This document shows positions 7,311 through 14,890 of a stretch of 64,000 nucleotides of DNA, piece after piece; positions within the stretch are counted from its first letter, which is position 1; each line of letters opens with the position of its first letter. Location of the stretch: contig NZ_CP028365.1 in the NCBI RefSeq assembly GCF_003033925.1, positions 1-64,000 on the forward strand, in the 5' to 3' direction. Under the pieces are notes generated by a model, which was given only the letters and a program-made list of their open reading frames with translations, ran no database searches and was not told the origin of the DNA. Position numbers and translations under genes: made by a program. Source of the stretch: Tannerella serpentiformis. GTDB lineage: Bacteria; Bacteroidota; Bacteroidia; Bacteroidales; Tannerellaceae.

Positions 7311-7532
7311 TTAGCTCTTAATGATCAATTCTATCGCATCACTCAGCGCGTCGATGCGTGCCTGCGCACGCAGCAACTCCACATATAGCGGGTGCGCCAC
7401 TTGGACGATCTGTTCGTCCATCAGTTCCTCTTCCAGTCGTTCCGCGTCCGCCTGCGCCAACTCCACCCGCTGGCCCAGCTCGCCGATTACAGATTCATAC
7501 TTCGTTTCCATCGCGTCGTTTTTCGTTGCCAT
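7311..7532 (-). CDS. Small coiled-coil prophage protein
   Basis: A 73-residue protein starting at ATG 7530-7532, which overlaps the stop codon of the antirepressor gene upstream (TGATG). Almost the whole length is a predicted helix with heptad-like spacing of Leu, Val and Ile (ELGQRVELAQADAERLEEEL), so it should form a coiled coil. A longer open frame continues upstream but only in the shadow of the antirepressor gene. No family recognised. The overlap suggests that it is translated together with the antirepressor and may act with it, which is an inference. Confidence 0.55.
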   Translation of the reverse strand: MATKNDAMETKYESVIGELGQRVELAQADAERLEEELMDEQIVQVAHPLYVELLRAQARIDALSDAIELIIKS

Positions 7533-8131
7533 CAGCTCAGTTGTTCGATGACGGACGTCATCCGCGCCTCCGACAGCGGATTCACATACTCCTGACAGTT
7601 CTTCAGCGCCCGTTCCTGCAAAGCCAGCATCACGCTCCCGGCATGCCCACCGGCCTGACCAGCCACTACCCGCTGCACGAACCACACCGGGTAACCCGTC
7701 GAGCGCGCCACCTGTATGTAGTCCCGCCGCGACAGGTAGCGCCTCATCCGCCCCATCATCACCCGTTCCAGCTCTTCCCGTTGCTCGTCGGTCAGCTGAG
7801 CCCCCGGCGCCACGTAGTAGCCATATTTCCGAAGGCTCGGCAGCACTTCGCCCGTCACCCATTTCCGGAACGCCCGTGCCTGCGGCTTCCTGCTTTGAAA
7901 GATCAGCGCATACATTCCGGACTCGTTGACGAACGTAAGCTCCTGCTTTCCACCAAGGGTGTCACTATTAATGACACCCTTTTCGTCATCGTCGAGCCGG
8001 CTCACTGCTTGGCGGCTGTTATCAAGTCCAAGCAGCTCGCACACATCTTTGGCCGCAAACCACGGCTCATCCTTAATCATCTGCATCCGTACGGATGCCC
8101 CTTCTTTCCATTGTAAAATGCTCGTTTCCAT
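7532..8131 (-). CDS. BRO-N domain antirepressor
   Basis: A 199-residue protein whose first ~105 residues are a BRO-N domain. It has the typical WFAAKDVCELLGL start, a Ser-Arg-Leu-Asp-Asp-Asp-Glu-Lys turn, the NESGMYALIFQSRKPQA block and the FRKWVTGEVLPSLRKYG end. BRO-N proteins are phage DNA-binding antirepressors or regulators. The C-terminal ~90 residues are helical and charged and probably make the specific contact. It is the second gene of the early operon, next to the repressor, where an antirepressor would counter lysogeny. The family call is strong; antirepressor activity is inferred from the family and position. Confidence 0.85.
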   Translation of the reverse strand: METSILQWKEGASVRMQMIKDEPWFAAKDVCELLGLDNSRQAVSRLDDDEKGVINSDTLGGKQELTFVNESGMYALIFQSRKPQARAFRKWVTGEVLPSLRKYGYYVAPGAQLTDEQREELERVMMGRMRRYLSRRDYIQVARSTGYPVWFVQRVVAGQAGGHAGSVMLALQERALKNCQEYVNPLSEARMTSVIEQLS

Positions 8132-8144
8132 TCTTCTTACTCCT

Positions 8145-8333
8145 TCATTTTAATACAGTTACTTGTTCCTTTCCTTTCTCTTTCAGACCCATATCCAGCG
8201 CCCGTTTCCGGATACGCTTAGCCAGGTCGCTTTGCGAGGCATCATTTAATGCCGCTCTTACCATTTGAGTACTCACTCGGAAGGCCTTTGCCAACTCCTT
8301 TACCGACTCGGGGTCTCTTAGAATCTTTCCCAT
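8145..8333 (-). CDS. Small helix-turn-helix protein, first gene of the early operon
   Basis: A 62-residue basic protein with a helix-turn-helix pattern (SVKELAKAFRVSTQMVRAAL). It is the first gene transcribed leftward from the early promoter facing the repressor, the position that Ner occupies in phage Mu. A Ner-like role, shutting down early and repressor transcription, would fit the size and place but is inference. No signal or membrane segment. The start is the only good ATG before the promoter region. Confidence 0.6.
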   Translation of the reverse strand: MGKILRDPESVKELAKAFRVSTQMVRAALNDASQSDLAKRIRKRALDMGLKEKGKEQVTVLK

Positions 8334-8371
8334 CTCTCTGTTCGTTTACTTAATCCATAATTTTAGCGCGC

Positions 8372-8386
8372 CTTTCATTTTGAAAG
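8372..8386. promoter_or_regulatory. Inverted repeat in the repressor/early-operon control region
   Basis: CTTTCATTTTGAAAG is an imperfect dyad (CTTTCA/TGAAAG) located between the divergent repressor and early genes, just downstream of the early -7 element. It is a candidate operator for the repressor or the Ner-like protein. Confidence 0.45.
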
Positions 8387-8392
8387 ACGTCG

Positions 8393-8400
8393 CAAACGTA
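8393..8400 (-). promoter_or_regulatory. Early operon promoter, -7 element TACGTTTG
   Basis: On the minus strand TACGTTTG fits the Bacteroidetes -7 consensus TAnnTTTG. A TTG lies about 21 bp upstream as a possible -33 element. The start of the first early gene is some 60 bp downstream. The dyad at 8404-8415 lies between the two promoter elements, where repressor binding would block transcription. Confidence 0.5.
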
Positions 8401-8403
8401 TAA

Positions 8404-8415
8404 TCATTTGATGAT
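8404..8415. promoter_or_regulatory. Operator-like dyad (TCATTTGATGA)
   Basis: The dyad TCAtttGATGA sits inside the early promoter spacer. A longer and perfect version, TCATCATTTGATGA, recurs at 8602-8615 within the repressor gene. The shared core suggests that both are sites for the same dimeric regulator. Confidence 0.45.
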
Positions 8416-8430
8416 ATAGAGCAACAAAAG

Positions 8431-9051
8431 ATGAAGAATTTTCTAGGTGTAAATGATAGAATCCTGTATTTGATTGATAGTCAGCTTGGTGGCAACAAGA
8501 AAAAATTTGCAGAAAGAATCGGATTCGCCCCTCAAGTCGTATTCAATATTGTTTCCGGGAGGAAAAGCAAGCCGAGTTTCGACGTGTTAGAAGCGATCAT
8601 ATCATCATTTGATGAAATATCTCCCGAATGGCTACTTACTGGCAAGGGGGCTATGCTGCGCGGGCAATCGGCGCCGGAAGTGGCTCCCCCACCATCAGAA
8701 CCGGCCTTCCCCGGCTTTATCGAGAAAATACAGGAACTGTCTGTCAAAGTCGGCCGCTTAGAAGCTGAAAATGAGCACTTGCGCGCCGCCATCGAGGCCA
8801 AACAAAAAGAGATCGAAGCCCAACAAAGAGAGATCGAAGCCCAGCGAAGGGAGATTGAGGCCAGACAAAAAGAGATTGAGGATAAGGAACGACAGATCAA
8901 GCTGATGCGCATTGATCACCTGAAAAAAGAGGAACCCGATATTCATACTCAATATCTCGAACCTGCCCACGCACCTCTACCCCCCGAAAACCCCGTAGAA
9001 TCCGCCGAACTGTTAAAATCTCAGCCCCAAGAAGCCCTCTTTACCCCCTGA
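8431..9051 (+). CDS. Phage repressor, HTH plus coiled coil
   Basis: A 206-residue protein divergent from the early operon, as expected for a Mu-like c repressor. Residues 1-75 form an XRE-type helix-turn-helix (KKKFAERIGFAPQVVFNIVSG) followed by a WLLTGKGAML segment typical of Bacteroidetes phage repressors. The middle (about residues 92-165) is a long coiled coil with near-identical heptads of the EAQQREI kind, encoded by imperfect 21 bp repeats. There is no peptidase domain, so RecA-triggered self-cleavage is not expected; a partner antirepressor could relieve repression instead. Lower GC than neighbours. It likely controls the palindromic sites upstream and inside its own gene. Confidence 0.8.
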   Translation: MKNFLGVNDRILYLIDSQLGGNKKKFAERIGFAPQVVFNIVSGRKSKPSFDVLEAIISSFDEISPEWLLTGKGAMLRGQSAPEVAPPPSEPAFPGFIEKIQELSVKVGRLEAENEHLRAAIEAKQKEIEAQQREIEAQRREIEARQKEIEDKERQIKLMRIDHLKKEEPDIHTQYLEPAHAPLPPENPVESAELLKSQPQEALFTP

Positions 9052-9206
9052 AAACGGCCTAAAACGCTGGTTTTAAGCCCCCTTTGTTGTGTCCCACCCG
9101 TCGCAACTCGCGCTCCTACGCCGTAATAGGGGGCAAAACTCACCTCAAAAAGTCCACAACTTAACACATTCTTAACCCGTAAGCGGGGGGCACTCACCCC
9201 CCTTCG

Positions 9207-9263
9207 TTGTCAATATTTTGTCATTATTCGGCGCCAGGATTGTCATTATCGCGTCATTATTCG
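9207..9263. repeat. Cluster of TTGTCATTAT repeats, putative transposase sites at the prophage end
   Basis: Four copies of a 10-12 bp motif lie in tandem: TTGTCAATAT (9207), TTGTCATTATT (about 9219), TTGTCATTATC (9240) and CGTCATTATT (9252). The spacing is 12, 21 and 12 bp. They are non-coding and lie outside the repressor gene, where Mu carries the MuA-binding sites of its left end. The exact prophage terminus and target duplication could not be located by eye. Confidence 0.45.
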
Positions 9264-9282
9264 ATTTTGAGGGGTAAAAAAG

Positions 9283-9318
9283 AGGGGTGCCCGAACCCAC
9301 GTCCGAACACCCCTTTTT
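9283..9318 (+). terminator. Rho-independent terminator after the repressor gene
   Basis: A stem AGGGGTG (9283-9289) pairs with CACCCCT (9308-9314) and is followed by a run of five Ts. It lies about 230 bp past the repressor stop and would end rightward transcription near the prophage edge. Confidence 0.6.
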
Positions 9319-9559
9319 AGGCCCTTTTTAAGGCCTCTGAGCGCCTTTGTTTATCCCCTCAGATCATCAGTATTCATGCGCCTTTTCGCGCGTTTTTGGC
9401 CCTTTGGGTGGCCTCAATCCAACCCGCCCGTTGTAGGCCCCCAATTCCATCCCCTCGAATCCAACCGAAATCCAAGCAAAATGTACTGAATGTTTGGCGC
9501 CCCTTTTTCTCACATCCCTGTCTATCAGTGTTTTCCGTTTTCCCCGTTGTACTTAATGA

Positions 9560-9701
9560 TTTGTGGGGCATACGTACCTTGCAGGACTATCGCGACCGAA
9601 AGATTATCCCCTACACGCAGTTTGCCGGAAAGATCCTTTACAAGGCCTCAGATCTCGAAAGGATACTGGAAGAGAATTACAAGGGAGGCGGGAAACGGTA
9701 A
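9560..9701 (+). pseudogene. Truncated excisionase-type HTH protein (C-terminal part)
   Basis: The frame encodes DLWGIRTLQDYRDRKIIPYT and continues with a Lys-Ile-Tyr-Lys-Ala-Ser-Asp-Leu segment. This is the recognition helix and wing of the short MerR/excisionase-like HTH proteins common in Bacteroidales mobile elements. The conserved first helices are missing: upstream sequence in frame is low-complexity and unlike the family. The gene is therefore cut at its 5' end, plausibly by prophage insertion just to the left. It is followed by a strong terminator. Confidence 0.6.
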
Positions 9702-9732
9702 GACGCGAAAGGCGCATAATTGAATTGAAAAC

Positions 9733-9777
9733 GGCACTTGGCAGCAGAGGAAGATCTGCACCAAGTGCCATTTTTTT
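9733..9777 (+). terminator. Strong rho-independent terminator
   Basis: GGCACTTGG (9733-9741) pairs perfectly with CCAAGTGCC (9761-9769), and an inner GCAG/CTGC extends the stem. A run of seven Ts follows. It would terminate the truncated HTH gene. Confidence 0.75.
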
Positions 9778-9784
9778 AGAATAT

Positions 9785-10085
9785 CTACATAGTGTTTTGA
9801 GAAGCAGTTCTGAATTTGTCTGTGGACTTTTTAAGGAGAATATGACAGAAAGTGAGGTACAGCATGGCTTCTGCGGACTCACTACATCGTTCTTAATTGA
9901 TCGTCATTCTCCTGTAGTTTTCTATCCAAGAGAACGTTCTTTCTACGATCCATCTTAAGAGGAGAACAACAATCTTATGTGTGTCCTCTTTCGGGCGAAG
10001 TATAACTTTAAAATGCCAACCAAGTTCTTTGTGTAACAATGGCAATGTGCTCTTTTCGGCCTTTGATTTTCTTTCCTCTGCGAAT
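9785..10085 (-). pseudogene. IS4/IS5-type transposase fragment
   Basis: The minus strand encodes WHFKVILRPKED, then RWIVERTFSWIENYRR, the signature of the C-terminal DDE region of IS5-like (IS427-type) transposases, whose catalytic glutamate lies in the WxVERTFxW motif. An in-frame TAA interrupts the frame where a Tyr codon is expected. The homology then continues (ERCSESAEAMLYLTFCHILL) to a stop at 9785. The N-terminal two thirds, with the first catalytic aspartates, are gone. It is a dead insertion-sequence remnant in a region already rich in broken mobile genes. Confidence 0.65.
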
Positions 10086-10239
10086 TCCACATTCTCTACT
10101 GTCTATATGGGAAAGTATGGGAGTCGGGAGCAAGGGAAAGCGAGAAAGGGCGAGAGGGCCGATGGGTAGTGACTTTTGCCGCATCCTGCCGAGGCTTACG
10201 CCAGAGGGAAAAGGCAAAAAAAGGGGCTTCAAAGAGGGA

Positions 10240-10305
10240 GTTCAGTTACCTAATCGTTCCCCTTTTTGCCTTTCGGCAAGAGAACGCAATATGAGGTAAC
10301 TAAAC
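10240..10305. repeat. Spaced inverted repeat upstream of the truncated integrase
   Basis: GTTCAGTTACC (10240-10250) and GGTAACTAAAC (10295-10305) form an 11 bp inverted repeat with 44 bp between arms. A small TTGCC/GGCAA hairpin sits in the gap. The same arms with a 45 bp gap lie upstream of the homologous intact integrase at 17438-17504. They may be a core recombination site or a regulatory site of the integrase. Confidence 0.55.
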
Positions 10306-10386
10306 CGAGTCTTTTTCTCTTGCATTCAGTGTTTTGCGTAGCGACAAGTATCTCTTTTAAGGTTCCACTTTGTAAGCAACAAAACG

Positions 10387-11559
10387 ATGAAAGAAAAAAC
10401 GTTGAAGCTGCTCTTTTACCTCAAACGGGGCACAAAGAGCAAGGCGGGCAAAAGCCCGATTATGGCGCGCCTCAGTGTGGGGCGAACGATGGTACAATTC
10501 AGTTGTAAGACGGCCTGCTCCCCGTCGCTTTGGGACAGCCGCAAGCACAGGCTCGTCGGGAAAAGCGCCGAAGCCGTGGCCGTAAACGCCGAGCTGGACA
10601 GCCTGCAGGTCAGTGTCTGCCGCGCCTATGAGGACTTACGGAAGAAGGAAGGCGAGGCCGTGACCGCCGAGGAGGTCAAGGCCCTCGTCTTCGGACTTCG
10701 GAGTGACTGCCAAGGCTTGCTCTATCATTTGGAGGAATATCTCGCTTGTTTTCAGGAGCGGGTGGGGGTGGATCGCAGCGAACGCAGGTACAAGTTCCTC
10801 CGGGTTTTTCGGGGGCTTCTCGCAGCCTTCCTTCGGCATCGCTACCGAGTGAGCGACTTCCCCGTGCACAAGGTGGACAAGGCCTTTATCGAGGAGCTCG
10901 AGGCCTACTTCGCGCAGGAGAAAGCCTTCAAGCTCAACACCACCGCCGGCTATCTCACCGTGCTGGCGTCGCTCCTCAAAGACTTGTACAAAAGGCGTGT
11001 CATCGACACCTATCCCTTCATGGGCTACTCCATCCGATGGGACGTCGGCACACCGCGCTACATCACCAAGGACGAGCTGCGGCGTATCATCGATTTGGAC
11101 GACTCGCAGCTGGGGAGTTACGAGCTTGTATCCCGAGATATGTTCCTCTTTTCGTGCTTCACGGGCCTCTCTTACACGGACATCTACCACTTGACGGCGG
11201 AACATCTGATCGAGGAAGGCGGAATGACTTGGATCCGCAAGCCGCGTGTAAAGACGGCCCGGATGTGCCACATCCCCCTGCTGCCCGAAGCGTCAGCGAT
11301 CATCGAGCAGTACAGGGGCATCCACACACGCGCCTTTCGTCACGAACCGCCCCGGGGCTACCTCCTTCCGATCCCCGGCTGCGACACCGTCAATATCCAT
11401 CTCAAGAAGATCGCTGCGCTTTGTCACATCCCTAAACGGTTGACTTTCCACATGGCCCGCCACACCTTCGCCTCGCAAATGACCCTCGCCGAAGGGATGT
11501 CAATTGAGAGCGTGTCCAAGATGTTAGGGCATAGTGAGATCAAGATGTTGTTAACGTAA
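10387..11559 (+). pseudogene. Tyrosine integrase truncated before its catalytic tyrosine
   Basis: The product begins with the arm-binding-like domain typical of Bacteroidales integrases (KLLFYLKRG, then PIMARLSVGR). A SAM-like core-binding domain and a catalytic domain follow. Box I reads FTGLSYTDI, with Ser where most tyrosine recombinases have Arg, as in IntDOT. The HxxR motif is intact (FHMARHTF) and the LGH motif is present. Right after LGHSEIKM the frame reads LLT and stops at 11559, so the RYAKV-type segment with the nucleophilic Tyr is missing. The junction coincides with the end of an AT-rich foreign segment carrying the transporter. It should be inactive. It is closely similar to the integrase at 16111-17340. 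Confidence 0.75.
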
Positions 11560-12759
11560 CTTATACCCCTTGAATGCATAAAGCGAAATATAACCAAAGC
11601 ATATAAAGCAAAGGCCATAGGCGTATCGAGTGTTTGTGACATCTTTTAAAAGTCCAAAGAGTACTGTTATCGCAGCTCCACCAATAAGCCCCATCGTCAG
11701 AATCGATGAGCCTTTTTTGGTAAACTTCCCCAAATCCATCAAAGCTAAAGGCCAAAATGCCGGCCACATAAGCGAACATCCCAAAGCCATTACGCCAATG
11801 CAGTAAATGCTATAGGTTCCAGGAAGAACTACAACAAGGGATGTACCCACCAAAGCCACAAAAGAACAAATCTGCAGAGCGCGTGTCTGTGAGAGATATT
11901 TAGGAATAAGTATGATTCCCGTTATATAACCAATACTAATACAGATAGGTGTAATCCAAGAATAGTTTTCAGGATGATCCAATCCTAACTCATTTGCATA
12001 ATCTATAAGCGTTCCCAAAACAATCGTCTCAGAACCTACATAAAAGAAAATAGCAATAGCACCCAACACCAAATGTGGAAATTGGAATATAGAATTCTTA
12101 CTATTGGCATAGGCTGAAACCTCTTGGTCATCTTCATCACTATTATCACTATCTTCACCAGCTGCCTTCACTTCTGGTAATGGCGACAAAAGAGCCACAA
12201 CACCCAAAATAATGAAAAGACAAATAATAACAGCAAAGGGCTTTCCTAAATCATCAATACCAACACTACCCGAAGCACCTGCAAAAAGAGCAATAAATAA
12301 TGGTGATACTGGCCAAGCCAACTTATTAATCATACCCATCATAGAAATTCGCTTTGCTGCACTTTCCGTAGGTCCTAATATCGTGACATAAGGATTAATA
12401 GCTGCTTGCAAAAAAGTGTTAGCCGTTCCGCAGGTAAAAGAAGCTATCAAAAACAAGGGAAAACTCTTTTCTGATGCCGAAAAGATAAAAGCTCCAAAAG
12501 CTACCGCAAACATTCCAAACGATATTGCCATCGTGCGCTTGTAGCCAATCTTACTGATTAATATTCCCGCAGGATAACCAAAAAGAAGGAAAGGTAAGAA
12601 TGTTGCACCAATAAGCATATATGCTTCCATTGAAGAAACACTTAATGAAACCTTCAATACTGGAACCAACAATGAATTAATACCCAATGCAAAACCACAA
12701 GTGAAAAACATAAGCCCTAAGAATGCCATAGGGACAAGAAAATTCTTTTGTTCTTTCAT
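11551..12759 (-). CDS. MFS sugar transporter, FucP/GluP type
   Basis: A 402-residue protein with about twelve hydrophobic segments. Features fit the fucose/glucose-galactose permease branch of the major facilitator superfamily: FFTCGFALGINSLLVP in the first helix, GYPAGILISKIGYKRT in the loop between helices 2 and 3, and an acidic central loop (GEDSDNSDEDDQE). It should be a sugar-proton symporter in the inner membrane. I prefer the ATG at 12757-12759, five codons after the first. The gene is strikingly AT-rich against the surrounding DNA, and its stop codon touches the junction with the truncated integrase. Both point to recent transfer. No sugar catabolic genes accompany it. Confidence 0.8.
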   Translation of the reverse strand: MKEQKNFLVPMAFLGLMFFTCGFALGINSLLVPVLKVSLSVSSMEAYMLIGATFLPFLLFGYPAGILISKIGYKRTMAISFGMFAVAFGAFIFSASEKSFPLFLIASFTCGTANTFLQAAINPYVTILGPTESAAKRISMMGMINKLAWPVSPLFIALFAGASGSVGIDDLGKPFAVIICLFIILGVVALLSPLPEVKAAGEDSDNSDEDDQEVSAYANSKNSIFQFPHLVLGAIAIFFYVGSETIVLGTLIDYANELGLDHPENYSWITPICISIGYITGIILIPKYLSQTRALQICSFVALVGTSLVVVLPGTYSIYCIGVMALGCSLMWPAFWPLALMDLGKFTKKGSSILTMGLIGGAAITVLFGLLKDVTNTRYAYGLCFICFGYISLYAFKGYKLR

Positions 12760-13071
12760 AAACTCATAACACAATAATATTAATTAGTATTTCGATCAAA
12801 CGATGCGGAGGAAATTAAATTTTTCTATTGGAGTAATACATAGTCAACCAGCAATCACAAAGCTCTTTTTAAAGAACTCTACTTTTAGCGTAAAAAAACA
12901 ACATTATTATCACATAGAGGATTGCAATCCTTGTTGATGAAGACTGCCGCAAAGCTTCATTAGCTTTACGTTAAATATCTCTAGCCTAATCTTTCTCCCA
13001 AGTGTTCCCTATTTTTATTCTTACTGTTGGACATTATCCCAAAACTCATAATATCGACTTGGGAACCATTT
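12760..13071. other. AT-rich intergenic stretch, nothing recognised
   Basis: The low GC of the transporter continues here. I see no gene, strong hairpin or repeat. The change back to host composition occurs towards 13300. Confidence 0.5.
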
Positions 13072-13269
13072 TCAAAGTAAAAAGGTAGGGGCAACTAACC
13101 CAGTTGGCAAGTCCTGGTATAACGTAAGATTAGGTTGCTTGCAATTGTGAACGTAGGCGTTGGTGATACTGAAACTCATACCCAACTCTTTGGCGAGCCA
13201 TGTTTGGGTGAAACCTCGCTTCTTCAAATGCTCTTTGATGAGGTTGCTATGCTCTTTCTTCTGTCCCAT
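13072..13269 (-). pseudogene. Truncated XRE-family HTH regulator
   Basis: Residues 7-50 match the helix-turn-helix of short Bacteroidetes XRE regulators (IKEHLKKRGFTQTWLAKELG, then a Ser-Phe-Ser-Ile turn and the CKQPNLTLYQ segment). Family members continue with a conserved IADILDVDVKELL-like helix, but here the frame runs into unrelated residues (DLPTGLVAPTFLL) and stops. It looks cut at the 3' end. A -7 element TAGTTTTG on the minus strand at 13298-13305 is in the right place to drive it. Possibly still expressed as a short DNA-binding peptide. Confidence 0.55.
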
Positions 13270-13297
13270 CGGATGATATTTATCTTGATATTGTCTG

Positions 13298-13305
13298 CAA
13301 AACTA
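13298..13305 (-). promoter_or_regulatory. -7 element TAGTTTTG upstream of the HTH remnant
   Basis: Matches TAnnTTTG on the minus strand, about 30 bp before the start codon at 13269. Confidence 0.4.
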
Positions 13306-13377
13306 TAAACTTATAGCCAAACGGAAAAGGATTGCGAACAGAAACGGTAAAACAAAAACATCTTCTTTGTGGCAGAT

Positions 13378-14418
13378 ATGTCATTCAAACTACCGGAACA
13401 AGAAATAGAGGAACTGCGCAAACTTCAGCGTAACGTTATCGGTCTTAGATACTATGCTCGGGTTACGTGCATATTGATGCTTGCCTTGGACTTTAGCCCT
13501 GACTTGGTTGCCCAAAGTTTGAGCATAGACGTCGCTACCGTCTATCGGTACAAGGATCTTTACGTTCGAGGAAAAACGGACATTTTTTTGGAAGATCACT
13601 ATAAGGGTTATTGGGGACGTCTTGAGAGTGGGCAAATCAGCCTGCTTTGCGAAGAGTTGGAGCGACATCTTTCTACCGATGCCAAGAGCGTGTCCGAATG
13701 GGTAAAGGATACCTTCGGAATAGCATATACGCCAGCCGGAATGATGGATCTTTTGAACCCAAATCGGCTTTACTTACAAGAAGACTACAGAGGTTTCTTG
13801 TGAGGCGGATGCAGAGGAGCAAAAGGCATCGTTCAAATGATAAAGGAGCGCTTCAGAGCTAAGAAAGAAAGCGATATCTACTATTACGCAGACGGCACAC
13901 ATCCGACTCACAACACACGTTTCACTTATGCATGGATCAAGAAGGGCAAACGTTTGGAGCAGCCCACTCTGTGAGCGGTCGGCGCCCAAGTCAATATTAA
14001 CGGACTACTTAATGCGCATGATGTGACAGAGGTCATAGCCCATGAGTGTCCGAGTGTCGATACCGATTCCGCCATCGCCCTTTACAAGGTAGCTTTGGAG
14101 AAGCTCCCTGAGGCTGAAAGTATCTACATCATCACAGATAATGCACGCTATTACCTGAGTAAAAAGCTTCGAGAGTGGGTGAAAGGCACGAAAATCAAGT
14201 AGATCTTCCTACCGTCCTATTCTCTGAATTTAAACCTGATCGAGCGACTGTGGAAATTCCTCCGAAAGGAGATCATCAACACGAAGTTCTATCGGACAAA
14301 ACATGAATTTCGAGACGCGGTGCTCAAATCCTTTGACAACATCGCGTCTTATCGGACGCGAGTTGGAGTCGCTTCTAACTCTGAACTTCCGCGTACTCAA
14401 TTCGCTATCCATTTTTGA
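13378..14418 (+). pseudogene. IS630-family transposase, decayed
   Basis: The N-terminal 140 residues encode two helix-turn-helix domains typical of IS630/Tc1-like transposases (ARVTCILMLALDFSPDLVAQ and a second HTH around AKSVSEWVKDTF). The frame then shifts near 13800. Downstream in other frames the DDE core can be read: DGTHPTHNTRFTYAW (first Asp), then IITDNARYYLSKK (second Asp) and LNLIERLWKFLRKE (Glu). At least two in-frame stops occur (TGA near 13973, TAG near 14200). The element is therefore inactive. Its ends are not clearly definable, and I could not identify target duplications. Confidence 0.75.
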
Positions 14419-14890
14419 TTGACTATACAAGGGAGGTGGAAGCGGTAATCCGACAAGAAGGGGGGGGAAAAATAGGACCTCTTCGCATAAACAAATGCAC
14501 AGATGCCTGAATGTACTTTCGCACACCCCATTCCTCCTCTTAGCTTTTCTACCTATTCGGTTAACTCATACGATTCATTATAGTGCTGAAAACTTCCCCC
14601 TTCCGAGCCCCAAGTGAGGCTCGGAAGGGAGAAAGGAAACCCCTCAAAGGGCTCTCAACTCACCTTATCGACACTCAAAAAAATGACTCCGAAAAGGAAT
14701 GAGGAGGATATGTAGATTGTGCAGATCCCTCTCAAATCGTGTTATGTAGTTAGGAAGGTAGCATGAAGGATTTCGAGCTTCTACGACATTCTAACTCCTA
14801 TTTTCTCAATCTGTTACGTCCTGTTGTAGTTATGTAGTAAGATCTAATCGGTGAAGGGAAAAAAGGCATGTTAAGACAGCCGTACAGGGA
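14419..14890. other. Intergenic stretch with one inverted repeat
   Basis: No gene is visible. CTTCCGAGCC (14600-14609) and GGCTCGGAAG (14618-14627) form a 10 bp stem, extended by CCC/GGG outside. No T run follows, so it is not a classical terminator. The rest shows no recognisable feature. Confidence 0.5.
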
